Assembly (NCBI RefSeq): GCF_022271435.1
Contig: NZ_JAFIQY010000034.1
Location: 1-64,000 of the forward strand
Reading direction: 5' to 3'
DNA: 64,000 bases
Origin: Streptomyces monomycini
GTDB lineage: Bacteria > Actinomycetota > Actinomycetes > Streptomycetales > Streptomycetaceae
Below, in pieces: positions 14,379-22,930 of this stretch (positions within the stretch are counted from its first letter, which is position 1; each line of letters begins with the position of its first letter). The notes below the pieces were generated by a model. That model made no database searches, was not told the origin of the DNA, and was given only the letters and a program-made list of their open reading frames with translations. The position numbers and the translations under genes are program-made.

Positions 14379-15710
14379 ATGGCCGTCACCGCACCCGCAC
14401 CCGCGCCCGTCACGGAGGTCGAGGTCCACGACGTCCGCTTCCCCACCTCGCGGCGGCGCGAGGGCTCGGACGCCATGAACCCGGACCCCGACTACTCCGC
14501 CGCCTACGTCGTCCTGCACACCGCCGACGGCGGCCGGGGGCACGGCCTGTGCTTCACCATCGGCCGCGGCAACGACCTCGCCGCCGCCGCGATCCGCGTC
14601 CTCGCCCCGTTCGTGACCGGCCGCCCGGCCCCCACGACAGCGGCCGGCCTGGCCGCCCTGCACCGCGATCTGACCCACGACTCGCAGTTGCGCTGGCTCG
14701 GCCCGGAGAAGGGGGTGACGCACATGGCGGCCGGGGCGCTCGTCAACGCCGCCTGGGACCTGGCCGCCACCCGCGCCGGCCTGCCGCTGTGGGCCTTCCT
14801 CGCCGCCATGTCGCCCGAGGAACTGGTCTCCCTCGTCGACTTCCGCCACCTCACCGACGCGCTGACCCCGGACGAGGCGCTGGCGATCCTGCGGGCCGCC
14901 GAACCGGGCCGCGCGGAACGCGCCGCCCGGCTCCGCGCCGAGGGCTACCCCGCGTACGCCACCTCGCCCGGCTGGCTCGGCCACGACGACGCCACCCTCG
15001 TACGGCTGGCCGAGCGGGCGGTGGCCGACGGGTTCGGGCAGATCAAACTCAAGGTGGGCGCCGACCTCGGCGACGACCTGCGGCGGCTGCGGCTGGTGCG
15101 GGAGGCCGTCGGGCCCGCGGTGCGTATCGCGGTCGACGCCAACCAGCGCTGGGACGTGGCCGACGCGGTGCGCTGGATGACCGCGCTCGCGCCGTACCGG
15201 CCGTACTGGATCGAGGAGCCGACCAGCCCCGACGACATCCTCGGGCACGCCGCCGTACGGGCCGGCCAGCCGGTCAAGGTCGCCACCGGGGAGCACGCCG
15301 CCAACCGCGTCGTCTTCAAGCAGCTGCTCCAGGCCCGGGCGGTGGACTTCGTGCAGATCGACGCGGCCCGGGTGGCGGGCGTCAACGAGAACCTGGCGAT
15401 CCTGCTGCTCGCCGCCAAGTACGGCGTGCCGGTGTGCCCGCACGCGGGCGGGGTCGGGCTGTGCGAGCTGGTGCAGCACCTGGCCATGTTCGACTACGTC
15501 GCGGTGTCCGGGACCCGGGAGGACCGGGTGATCGAGTACGTCGACCACCTCCACGAGCACTTCACCGACCCGGCCGTCGTCGAGGGCGGCCGCTACCGGG
15601 CGCCCACGGCCCCCGGCTTCTCGGCCCGCATGAAGCCCGCCTCGGTCGCCGCGTACCGCTTCCCGGACGGACCGGTGTGGCGGGCCGGGGGACAGGAGGA
15701 CGCGGAATGA
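14379..15710 (+). CDS. L-fuconate dehydratase-like enolase-superfamily enzyme
   Basis: A 443-residue mandelate-racemase/enolase superfamily protein that best matches L-fuconate dehydratase, which converts L-fuconate to 2-keto-3-deoxy-L-fuconate. Near the N-terminus, VHDVRFPTSRRREGSDAMNPDPDYSAAYV is the substrate-loop signature of that group. The barrel carries IKLKVGADLGDD (catalytic Lys), AVDANQRWD, WIEEPTSPDDI and ATGEHAANR (Mg ligands and general base), and VCPHAGGVGLCELVQHL (active-site His). ATG at 14379 has GGAGG seven bases upstream; the open frame extends far left but without family sequence. It is the first gene of the sugar operon and overlaps the next gene as ATGA. Specificity for fuconate over related aldonates is inferred. 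Confidence 0.85.
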   Translation: MAVTAPAPAPVTEVEVHDVRFPTSRRREGSDAMNPDPDYSAAYVVLHTADGGRGHGLCFTIGRGNDLAAAAIRVLAPFVTGRPAPTTAAGLAALHRDLTHDSQLRWLGPEKGVTHMAAGALVNAAWDLAATRAGLPLWAFLAAMSPEELVSLVDFRHLTDALTPDEALAILRAAEPGRAERAARLRAEGYPAYATSPGWLGHDDATLVRLAERAVADGFGQIKLKVGADLGDDLRRLRLVREAVGPAVRIAVDANQRWDVADAVRWMTALAPYRPYWIEEPTSPDDILGHAAVRAGQPVKVATGEHAANRVVFKQLLQARAVDFVQIDAARVAGVNENLAILLLAAKYGVPVCPHAGGVGLCELVQHLAMFDYVAVSGTREDRVIEYVDHLHEHFTDPAVVEGGRYRAPTAPGFSARMKPASVAAYRFPDGPVWRAGGQEDAE

Positions 15711-16522
15711 GCGGCGCCGTCGGACCGTACGCATCCCCGGCCCCCACGGAAGGACGCGACTTCGCCGGTATGACGGCGCTCGTCACCGGCGGCGCCTCCG
15801 GCATCGGCGCCGCCACCGCCGCCCTCCTGCTGCGCCGCGGCGCCCGGGTCGCCGTACTGGACCGCGACCCGTCCGGGGCGCCGCCCGGCACCGTGCCCGT
15901 CACGGCCGACGTGACCGACGACGCCGCCGTACGGGCAGCCGTCGCGGCGGCCGTGGACGCGCTGGGCGGTGCGCTGGACACCCTCGTCGGCAACGCGGGC
16001 ATCGGCGCCGTCGGCACGGTGGAGGACAACACCGACGCGGAGTGGCGGCACGTCCTCGACGTCAACGTGTCGGGACTGGTGCGCACCGCGCGGGCCGCCC
16101 TGCCGCACCTGCGGCGCACGGCCGCCGCCCGGCCCGGCCGTGCCTCGATCACCCATACCTGCTCGATCGCCGCCACGGCCGGACTGCCGCAGCGCGCTCT
16201 GTACAGCGCCAGCAAGGGAGCCGTGCTCTCCCTCACCCTCGCGATGGCCGCCGACCACGTCCGTGAGGGCATCCGCGTCAACTGCGTCAATCCCGGTACG
16301 GCCGACACCCCCTGGATCGGACGGCTGCTGGACCAGGCCCCGGACCCGGCTGCCGAGCGGGCCGCGCTCAACGCCCGGCAGCCGACCGGCCGGATGGTCA
16401 CCGCGGACGAAGTGGCCGCCGCCATCGCCCACTTGGCGTCCCCGGCGGCCTCCGGCATCACGGGTGCCTCGCTCGCGGTCGACGGCGGGATGCAGGGGCT
16501 GAGGCCGCGCCCCGCCACCTGA
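15707..16522 (+). CDS. SDR dehydrogenase, probably 2-keto-3-deoxy-L-fuconate dehydrogenase
   Basis: A 271-residue classical short-chain dehydrogenase. The Rossmann loop is ALVTGGASGIGAA (near residue 30), the NAG motif is VGNAGIG, the catalytic Ser lies in THTCSIAATAG, and the Tyr-x-x-x-Lys is YSASKGAV. The C-terminus ITGASLAVDGGMQGL is typical. Its ATG overlaps the dehydratase stop (ATGA), so it should act on that enzyme's product; in the known non-phosphorylating L-fucose route this step oxidises 2-keto-3-deoxy-L-fuconate. The first ~20 residues are family-unlike; ATG at 15770 within DFAGMTALV would be an internal alternative start. No hydrolase for the final cleavage is seen nearby. Confidence 0.85.
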   Translation: MSGAVGPYASPAPTEGRDFAGMTALVTGGASGIGAATAALLLRRGARVAVLDRDPSGAPPGTVPVTADVTDDAAVRAAVAAAVDALGGALDTLVGNAGIGAVGTVEDNTDAEWRHVLDVNVSGLVRTARAALPHLRRTAAARPGRASITHTCSIAATAGLPQRALYSASKGAVLSLTLAMAADHVREGIRVNCVNPGTADTPWIGRLLDQAPDPAAERAALNARQPTGRMVTADEVAAAIAHLASPAASGITGASLAVDGGMQGLRPRPAT

Positions 16523-16607
16523 GCCGTAGGAGAGGAACGCGAGTCGTACGGAAGCGGGTGACGACGCGGCACGGCCGTACACCCCGACCAAGGACGGGAC
16601 CGGAACC

Positions 16608-17630
16608 ATGAGACTGCGTACGACCGGCGCGGCGGCCTGTGCCGTACTGCTCGCCGCCGCGCTCACCGGCTGCAACCGCGGCAGCGACGCCCGGGGCAGG
16701 ATCGGCATCGACCTGCCGCGCACGGACACCGACTTCTGGAACTCCTACCAGGAGTACCTGGAGCGGGAGCTGGCCTCGGGGACGGTCCGGGCGCTGCCGC
16801 TGTCCAACTCCCAGAACGACATCGCCAAGGTCGTCTCCAACGTGCAGGCCCTGACCGGCCAGGGCGCCGAGGCGGTCGTGATCGCCCCGCAGGACACCGG
16901 CGCGATCACCGCCGAACTGCACCGCCTCGCGGCGAAGAAGATCCCGGTGGTCAGCGTCGACACCCGGCCGGACGAGGGCGCCGTCTACATGGTCGTACGG
17001 GCCGACAACCGCGCGTACGGGCAGAAGTCCTGCGACTACCTGGGCCGGAAACTGGGCGGCCGGGGCCGGGTCGCCGAACTCCAGGGCGACCTCAGCTCCG
17101 TCAACGGCCGGGACCGTTCCGAGGCGTTCGCGGCCTGCATGCGGCGGAAGTACCCCGGGATCACCGTGCACGAGCTGCCCACCGACTGGAAGGGCGAGGT
17201 CGCCTCCGCCAAGCTGCAGAGCCTGCTGGCCCAGCACCCGGACACCGACGGCGTCTACCTCCAGGCCGGCGGCGCCTTCCTCCGGCCCGTCCTGTCCCTC
17301 CTCGAACAGAAGGGACTGCTCAGACCGGCCGGTACCGCCGGGCACATCACCATCGTCTCCAACGACGGCATCCCCGAGGAGCTGGCCGCGATCCGGGCGG
17401 GGACGATCGACGCCACCCTCTCCCAGCCCGCCGACCTCTACGCGAAGTACGCGCTGTACTACGCCCGCGCCGGCCTGGCGGGACGGACCTTCCGGCCCGG
17501 TCCGACCGGCCACGGCTCGAAGATCGTGAAGATCCCGAACGGCCTGGAGGACCGGCTCCCGGCCCCGCTCGTGACCCGGGCCAATGTGGACGACCCGAAG
17601 CTGTGGGCCAATCAGCCGGCGGGCAGGTAG
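16608..17630 (+). CDS. Sugar ABC transporter substrate-binding lipoprotein
   Basis: A 340-residue periplasmic-binding-protein-type lipoprotein (LacI/RbsB fold). The signal peptide MRLRTTGAAACAVLLAAALTGC ends at a lipobox with Cys22, so the protein should be lipid-anchored outside the membrane. The mature part has the usual strand-loop markers IGIDLPRTDTDFWNSY, AVVIAPQDTGAI, IPVVSVDTRPD and VSNDGIPEEL. It heads the import module (ATPase at 17634, permease at 19289) within the putative fucose operon, so L-fucose or a related deoxy- or pentose sugar is the likely ligand. An 85-bp gap separates it from the SDR. Confidence 0.9.
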   Translation: MRLRTTGAAACAVLLAAALTGCNRGSDARGRIGIDLPRTDTDFWNSYQEYLERELASGTVRALPLSNSQNDIAKVVSNVQALTGQGAEAVVIAPQDTGAITAELHRLAAKKIPVVSVDTRPDEGAVYMVVRADNRAYGQKSCDYLGRKLGGRGRVAELQGDLSSVNGRDRSEAFAACMRRKYPGITVHELPTDWKGEVASAKLQSLLAQHPDTDGVYLQAGGAFLRPVLSLLEQKGLLRPAGTAGHITIVSNDGIPEELAAIRAGTIDATLSQPADLYAKYALYYARAGLAGRTFRPGPTGHGSKIVKIPNGLEDRLPAPLVTRANVDDPKLWANQPAGR

Positions 17631-17633
17631 GCG

Positions 17634-19292
17634 GTGGCGGCCGTGCGGAACGCGACGGAGGAGACGGCGGGAGAACCGCCCGCCGTACACGCCGAGGGCA
17701 TCGTCAAACGCTACGGCCCGACCGTCGCCCTCGACGGCGCCACCCTGACCGTACGGCGCGGCGAGGCGCACGCCCTCGTCGGCCGCAACGGCGCCGGCAA
17801 GTCCACCCTGGTGTCCGTCCTCACCGGCCTGGCGCGGCCGGACGCGGGACAGGTCACCTTCGACGGCCTCCCGGCACCCCGCTGGGGCGACACCGCTGCC
17901 TGGCGGCGCCGGGCCGCCTGCGTCCACCAGCGGCCGATGACCGTCCCGGAGCTGACCGTGGCGGAGAACCTCCACCTCGACCGGTTCCCGGACGGCCGCG
18001 TCATCCGGTGGCGGGCGCTGCGCGCGCGGGCCGCCCGCCTGCTGGCCGAGTACGGCGTCGAGGTCGACCCCGCGGCCCGGATGAAGGACCTCGGCGTCGA
18101 GCAGCGGCAGTTCGTCGAGATCGCCCGCGCGCTGTCCGACGGCGCCCGCCTGATCATCCTCGACGAGCCCACCGCCCGGCTCGACGCGGGCGGCATCGCG
18201 CGCCTCTTCACCAAGCTGCACGCCCTGCGCGCCACCGGCGCCGCGTTCCTGTTCATCTCGCACCACCTGCACGAGGTGTACGACCTGTGCGACACCGTCA
18301 CCGTCCTGCGCGACGCCCGCCCGGTGCTCACCGCCCCCGTGGCCGGGCTGGCCGAGGACGACCTGGTGGCGGCGATGACGGGAGGGCAGGCGGCGCCGTC
18401 CGGCCCTCCGGCGCGCTCCGCCCGGCGGCCGCCGGGGGAACCGGTGCTGCACGCCGAAGGGCTGGCCCTGCGCGGCGCGTTCGCGCCCCTGGACCTGACC
18501 GTACGGGCGGGCGAGGTGGTCGGACTGGCCGGGGCGGCGGCCGGCGGCACCACCGCCATCGGCGAGACCCTGGCCGGGGTGCGGACACCGGACCACGGGC
18601 GGATCGAGGTGCGCGGACGGCCGGTACGGACCGGCAGCGTGCGGCACGCGATCGCGGCGGGCATCGGATACGTACCGGAGGACCGGCACCGCGACGGGCT
18701 GGTCCCCGGCCGCAGCGTCGCCGAGAACACGACCCTGGCCGTCACCGACCGGCTCGGCCCGCTCGGCACCGTGCTGCCCTCCCGGGCCCGCGCCGTCGCC
18801 CGGCGCATGATCAGCGCCCTGGACATCCGGACGGCCGGCCCCGGACAGCCGGTGTCCGGGCTCTCCGGAGGCAACCAGCAGAAGGTCGTGGTCGCCCGGG
18901 CCCTGGCGCGCGACCCGGCCGTCCTGGTCGCGGTCCGGCCCACCAACGGGGTCGACGTGAAGTCCAAAGAAGCGCTGCTGGGCGTCGTACGGGAGGTGGC
19001 CGCGGCGGGCAGCGGCGTACTGCTCGTCTCGGACGAGCCGGCCGACCTGCGGATCTGCGACCGGGTGCTGGCGGTGCACCGCGGGCGGGTGGTCGCCCGG
19101 TTCGGGCGGGACTGGGCGGAACGGGAGCTGGTGGCGGCGATGGAGGGGGTGGGGGCCGGGGAGAGCCCGGACCGCGCGCCGGGCCCGGCCGCGCCCACCG
19201 ACAGGCCCACCGACAGGCCCACCGACAGGCCCACCGACAGGGGCGTCAGGCCCCAGGCCGTGACCGAGACGGACGGAGGCCCCAGGCCATGA
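17634..19292 (+). CDS. Sugar ABC transporter ATPase (two fused nucleotide-binding domains)
   Basis: A 552-residue RbsA/AraG-type ATPase. Domain 1 has Walker A GRNGAGKST and Walker B LIILDEPTARLD, but its signature motif is reduced to LGVEQRQFVEIARAL. Domain 2 has signature LSGGNQQKVVVARAL, but a degenerate Walker A (GLAGAAAGGTTAIGE) and a Walker B-like VLVAVRPTNGVDV lacking the catalytic Glu. One composite site could therefore be active and the other dead, as in many asymmetric importers. The C-terminus carries four copies of PTDR encoded by a 12-bp tandem repeat, then a duplicated 25-bp segment around the next gene's start. GTG 17634 lies three bases after the lipoprotein stop; GTG 17643 is an alternative. 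Confidence 0.9.
   Translation: MAAVRNATEETAGEPPAVHAEGIVKRYGPTVALDGATLTVRRGEAHALVGRNGAGKSTLVSVLTGLARPDAGQVTFDGLPAPRWGDTAAWRRRAACVHQRPMTVPELTVAENLHLDRFPDGRVIRWRALRARAARLLAEYGVEVDPAARMKDLGVEQRQFVEIARALSDGARLIILDEPTARLDAGGIARLFTKLHALRATGAAFLFISHHLHEVYDLCDTVTVLRDARPVLTAPVAGLAEDDLVAAMTGGQAAPSGPPARSARRPPGEPVLHAEGLALRGAFAPLDLTVRAGEVVGLAGAAAGGTTAIGETLAGVRTPDHGRIEVRGRPVRTGSVRHAIAAGIGYVPEDRHRDGLVPGRSVAENTTLAVTDRLGPLGTVLPSRARAVARRMISALDIRTAGPGQPVSGLSGGNQQKVVVARALARDPAVLVAVRPTNGVDVKSKEALLGVVREVAAAGSGVLLVSDEPADLRICDRVLAVHRGRVVARFGRDWAERELVAAMEGVGAGESPDRAPGPAAPTDRPTDRPTDRPTDRGVRPQAVTETDGGPRP
19193..19240 (+). repeat. 12-bp tandem repeat (x4) in the ATPase C-terminus
   Basis: Four perfect copies of GCCCACCGACAG encode PTDRPTDRPTDRPTDR. 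The unit is a multiple of three, so copy number can change without a frameshift. Confidence 0.95.
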
Positions 19293-19301
19293 CCGACACG
19301 G
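19248..19301 (+). repeat. Duplicated 25-bp segment spanning the permease start
   Basis: Positions 19248-19272 and 19277-19301 are the same 25-bp sequence with two mismatches (beginning AGGCCCCAGGCC). The second copy contains the permease ATG; the first has GTG there, out of frame with the permease. Confidence 0.9.
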
Positions 19302-20323
19302 CACAGCAGCGGCCCACCGGCCGGGCGGGCGCGCTCGCCGCCGGCCGCCGCCCGCACCCCGCGTTCGCCCGCTGGCGCGACGTCTCCCTGGTCCCCGTGA
19401 TCTTCGTCCTCGGCGTCGCCGGCTTCGTCGTCTCGCCCGCCTTCCTCACCCGCGACAACCTGATCGGCGTCGTCCAGCAGTCCACCGAACTCGGCCTGCT
19501 CGTCCTCGGCGAGGCGCTGATCCTGATCAGCGGCCGGATGGACCTGTCGCTGGAATCGACCATCGGCCTGGCGCCGGTCGCCGCCCTGTGGCTCGTGACC
19601 CCCGCGCACGGCGGGCGCTTCGAGGGCCTGGAACTGCTCCCCGCCTGGACGGCCGTACCCCTGTGCCTGGCCGTGGGCGCCGCGATCGGCGCGGCCAACG
19701 GTTTCCTCATGCTGAAGCTGCGCGTCAACGGCTTCATCGCCACCCTCGGCATGCTGACCATGCTGCGCGGCCTGCACCTCGGTCTCTCCGAAGGCCGGTC
19801 GATCGGCGACGTCCCGGAGTCCTTCGCCTACCTGGGCAAAGCCGTCTGGCTGGGCGTCCCGGCCGCCGTCTGGCTCTGCCTGGCGCTGTTCGCCCTCGGA
19901 GGCGCGGCCCTAGGGTACCTGCGGCACGGCCGCGCGCTGTACGCGATCGGCGGCAACCCGGAAGCCGCGCGCTCGGCCGGGATCCGCGTGGACCGGATCA
20001 CCTGGACCGTCCTCGCCGTCGGCGGCCTGCTGGCGGCCTTCGCGGGCATTCTCTACACCGGCCACTACGGGGCCGTCTCCGCCAGTCAGGGCAACGGCTG
20101 GATCTTCCAGGTCTTCGCCGCCGCCGTCATCGGCGGCATCAGCCTCAAGGGCGGCCGCGGCACCCTCTTCGGCGCGCTCACCGGCGTGCTGACCCTCCAG
20201 CTCGTCATCAACGTCATGACGCTGGGCGGGGTACCACCTCTGTGGACGCAGTTCCTGAACGGACTGATCATCATCATCGCGCTGGTCATCTCCCGCTTCA
20301 CCGGCGGCGAGAAACAGGACTGA
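19289..20323 (+). CDS. Sugar ABC transporter permease
   Basis: A 344-residue inner-membrane permease of the RbsC/AraH type with about eight to ten hydrophobic helices, e.g. VSLVPVIFVLGVAGFVV, LGLLVLGEALILISG and AVPLCLAVGAAIGAANGF. The family motif ISGRMDLSLESTIGLAPV lies near residue 80, and the ATPase-coupling loop ALYAIGGNPEAARSAGIRVD near 210-230. The C-terminal helix FLNGLIIIIALVISRFTGGEKQ is typical. ATG at 19289 overlaps the ATPase stop (ATGA). The last codons form the first unit of a 13-bp tandem repeat that continues past the stop. Confidence 0.92.
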   Translation: MTDTAQQRPTGRAGALAAGRRPHPAFARWRDVSLVPVIFVLGVAGFVVSPAFLTRDNLIGVVQQSTELGLLVLGEALILISGRMDLSLESTIGLAPVAALWLVTPAHGGRFEGLELLPAWTAVPLCLAVGAAIGAANGFLMLKLRVNGFIATLGMLTMLRGLHLGLSEGRSIGDVPESFAYLGKAVWLGVPAAVWLCLALFALGGAALGYLRHGRALYAIGGNPEAARSAGIRVDRITWTVLAVGGLLAAFAGILYTGHYGAVSASQGNGWIFQVFAAAVIGGISLKGGRGTLFGALTGVLTLQLVINVMTLGGVPPLWTQFLNGLIIIIALVISRFTGGEKQD

Positions 20324-20360
20324 GAAACAGGGCTGGGAAACAGGGCTGGGAAACAGGCAG
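20309..20360 (+). repeat. 13-bp tandem repeat (x4) across the permease stop
   Basis: Units GAGAAACAGGACT, GAGAAACAGGGCT, GGGAAACAGGGCT and GGGAAACAGGCAG run head to tail. The first encodes the permease C-terminus and its T is the first base of the TGA; the rest fill the gap to the next gene at 20411. Confidence 0.9.
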
Positions 20361-20410
20361 AAGAGCAGGCCCGGGAACCGGAACCGAGCAGCAGCTCCAA
20401 GGAGGCCGAC

Positions 20411-21427
20411 ATGCCGTACACCCCGCACGGGCGACGCCGGTTGGGGCGCACGCACGTGACCGTACCGCCCCTCGGACTGGGCTGCGCGCCCCTCGGCAAC
20501 CTCTACCGGCCCCTCACCGAGGACCGCGCCCAGCAGACCGTGCGCGCCGCCCTCGACACCGGCGTCCGCCACTTCGACACCGCGCCGCACTACGGACTCG
20601 GCCTGTCCGAGGAGCGCCTCGGCCGCGCGCTGGCAGGCCGCGACCGCGCCTCGTACGTCCTGTCCACCAAGGTCGGCCTGCGGCTGCGTCCCCTCGCGCC
20701 GGGCGAGGCGGTGGACGGCCAGGGCTACACCGCCACCCCGCCGCGCGCCCGCGTACGGGACTACACCCGCGACGGCATCCGCCGCACGCTCGACGCCTCT
20801 CTGGAACGGCTCGGCGTCCCCGCCGTCGACATCGTCTACCTGCACGACGTCGAGGGGCAGGAGGCCGCGGTGCACGCATCCGGCTTCCCCGCCCTCGCCG
20901 AACTGCGCGCGCAGGGCGTGGTCGGCGCCATCGGCTTCGGCATGAACCGCAGCGGCCCACTGGCCCGGTTCGTCGCCGATCTCGACGTGGACGTGGTGCT
21001 GTGCGCCGGGCGCTGGACCCTGCTCGACCAGTCGGCCCTCGACGACCTGCTGCCGGTCTGCGTGCGCCGCGGTACGTCGGTCGTCGTCGGCGGTGTCTAC
21101 AACTCGGGGCTGCTGGCCGACCCGTCGCCCGGCGCGCCGTACGACTACACGCCGGCCCCCGCCGCGCTGGTGGAGCGGGCGCGGCGGCTCGGGGCCGTGT
21201 GCGCGGAGTTCGGCGTCCCTCTCAAGGCCGCGGCCCTGCGCTTCCCCTTCGGCCACCCCGCCGTGGCGGGAGCGCTGGTCGGCGCCGCGTCGGCGGAGGA
21301 GGCCCGGGAGAACGCGGAACTGTTCACGTACGACGTCCCCGACGCCCTCTGGCACGCGCTCACCGACCGCGGACTCCTCGACGCGGGCCTGCCGCTGCCC
21401 ACCGCCGACCCCGGAGCCCCCTCGTGA
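20411..21427 (+). CDS. Aldo/keto reductase, probable L-fucose (sugar) 1-dehydrogenase
   Basis: A 338-residue AKR most like the L-galactose/D-threo-aldose 1-dehydrogenase group, which oxidises L-fucose-type sugars to lactones. It has MPYTPHGRRRLGRTHVTVPPLGLGCAPLGNLYR at the N-terminus, the catalytic Asp/Tyr in HFDTAPHYGLGLSE, Lys in VLSTKVGLRLR, His in DIVYLHDVE, and VVGGVYNSGLLAD, a loop characteristic of this group. ATG 20411 has AAGGAGG at good spacing. Its stop overlaps the lactonase GTG (GTGA), matching sequential steps of one pathway: sugar to lactone, then to aldonate. Exact sugar preference is inferred from operon context. Confidence 0.87.
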   Translation: MPYTPHGRRRLGRTHVTVPPLGLGCAPLGNLYRPLTEDRAQQTVRAALDTGVRHFDTAPHYGLGLSEERLGRALAGRDRASYVLSTKVGLRLRPLAPGEAVDGQGYTATPPRARVRDYTRDGIRRTLDASLERLGVPAVDIVYLHDVEGQEAAVHASGFPALAELRAQGVVGAIGFGMNRSGPLARFVADLDVDVVLCAGRWTLLDQSALDDLLPVCVRRGTSVVVGGVYNSGLLADPSPGAPYDYTPAPAALVERARRLGAVCAEFGVPLKAAALRFPFGHPAVAGALVGAASAEEARENAELFTYDVPDALWHALTDRGLLDAGLPLPTADPGAPS

Positions 21428-22290
21428 CCGCCCCCGCCGCCGGGCCCGGTCAGCCGCCCCCGGCCGTCCGCATCGACGCGCACCACCACCTCTGGGACCT
21501 GACCCGCCGCCCGCAGCCCTGGATGGACGGTGCCTGGGCCGACCCCGTCCGCCGTACCTACACCCTCGACGACCTGACCCCGCACCTCGCCGCCCACGGC
21601 ATCGACGGCACCCTCCTGGTCCAGTCCTCGGCCTCCGCCGCCGAGACCGCCGAACTCCTCGCGCTCGCCGCCCGCGCACCCGCCGTCAGGGGTGTCGTCG
21701 GCTGGGCCGACCTCACCGACCCCGGGCTGCCGGACCTCCTGGCGGCGATGCCCCCGCAGCTCGTGGGCCTCCGCCACCAGGTGCAGGACGAGCCCGACCC
21801 CGACTGGCTGGCCCGGCCCGCCGTACGGCGCGGACTGGCCGCCGTCGCGGACGCCGGACTCGTCTACGACCTCCTGATCACCCGGCACCACCTGCCCGCC
21901 GCGTCCGCCGTCGCCCACGCGCTCCCCGGCCTCCGCCTCGTCCTCGACCATGCTGCCAAGCCCGCGATCGCGGTCGGCGCGTGGCAGCCGTGGGCCGACG
22001 ACCTGGCCGCCCTGGCCCGGTTGCCGAACACCGTGTGCAAGCTCTCCGGCCTGGTCACCGAGGCCTCTTGGCCGACATGGCGCCCTGTCGACATCACCCC
22101 GTACACCCGGCACGTCCTGGACACGTTCGGCCCGCACCGCGTCCTGTTCGGCTCCGACTGGCCGGTCTGCACCCTGGCCGCCCCGTACGACGTCGTCGTG
22201 ACCCTCGCCGGGACGTCCACCGCCCACCTCACTCCGGACGAACGGGCGGCGGTCTTCGGGGGGAACGCGGCGCGGGTGTACGGGGTGTGA
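21424..22290 (+). CDS. Amidohydrolase-2 family lactonase (L-fuconolactonase-like)
   Basis: A 288-residue metal-dependent hydrolase of the amidohydrolase_2 group that includes L-fucono-1,5-lactonase. The first metal motif is IDAHHHLWDLTRRPQPWM, typical of the lactonase subgroup, and the last is VLFGSDWPVCTLAAPY, with LVLDHAAKPAI between them. GTG 21424 overlaps the upstream dehydrogenase stop by four bases. It completes the inferred chain: dehydrogenase (20411), lactonase, dehydratase (14379), second dehydrogenase (15707). The first ~15 residues are Pro/Ala-rich filler. It is the last gene of the operon. Confidence 0.88.
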   Translation: MTAPAAGPGQPPPAVRIDAHHHLWDLTRRPQPWMDGAWADPVRRTYTLDDLTPHLAAHGIDGTLLVQSSASAAETAELLALAARAPAVRGVVGWADLTDPGLPDLLAAMPPQLVGLRHQVQDEPDPDWLARPAVRRGLAAVADAGLVYDLLITRHHLPAASAVAHALPGLRLVLDHAAKPAIAVGAWQPWADDLAALARLPNTVCKLSGLVTEASWPTWRPVDITPYTRHVLDTFGPHRVLFGSDWPVCTLAAPYDVVVTLAGTSTAHLTPDERAAVFGGNAARVYGV

Positions 22291-22348
22291 CCGCGCGGCC
22301 GCCGGACCGGTGCCGCGGTGCTGTCCGCCGAAATGATCCACTGGAGCC

Positions 22349-22744
22349 ATGAGTCTTTCGGTCGATGTGTTCATGGTCGGGGCGGACGGGAAGCGGGACG
22401 TGCTCGACGTACCGCCCGGAGCCTCGGACCTCGCGGGCTTCGAGAGCTGGCGCCGGACGGTGTGGGGCTCCCCGGCCGTACGGTCGCTGGGCGCGCGGTT
22501 CCTGCCCCGGCTGCTCGACGACGACTGCCGGGTACAGCCGCAGGAAGTGGCTGAGTTCACCGAGGAGTGCCTGCTGTTGCGCGATCACCTGGAGACGGTC
22601 GCCCGGGCCGTGCTGGAGGCGGAGGGCAGTGCGCCGTCCACGACGTACGAGGCACTGCTGCTCGGGCTCGGACAGCGGCTGGACAACATCATCGACGCGG
22701 CTCGCCGGGCCCGGGAGGCGGGCGGCGGAGTGATCATCTGGTGA
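22349..22744 (+). CDS. Hypothetical protein
   Basis: A 131-residue protein I do not recognise. ATG 22349 follows GGAG closely. It is rich in charged residues and helices: FESWRRTVWGSPAVRSLGARFLPRLL, then EVAEFTEECLLLRDHLETVARAVLEAEG and ALLLGLGQRLDNIIDAARRAREAGGG, ending VIIW. No signal peptide, membrane segment or metal motif is visible. It lies 58 bp after the sugar operon, has no obvious link to it, and could be a small cytoplasmic partner or immunity-type protein. Codon use is typical of the genome, so it is probably real. Confidence 0.65.
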   Translation: MSLSVDVFMVGADGKRDVLDVPPGASDLAGFESWRRTVWGSPAVRSLGARFLPRLLDDDCRVQPQEVAEFTEECLLLRDHLETVARAVLEAEGSAPSTTYEALLLGLGQRLDNIIDAARRAREAGGGVIIW

Positions 22745-22930
22745 CGGGCGCGGGCGGCCCCGATGCGCCGTCCGGATTCCGCCGGCTTCGCCGTCCGCCG
22801 CGCACGAGTATCGAGACAGGTCGCCGAGGCGACACATCACGACATGCAAGTGGATCCGCATGTATCTCGGTGGATTCCCGTGCAGCTCGGTACATCGCGC
22901 GACAGGCGCGGCGCATACGAAGGGGCGGAC

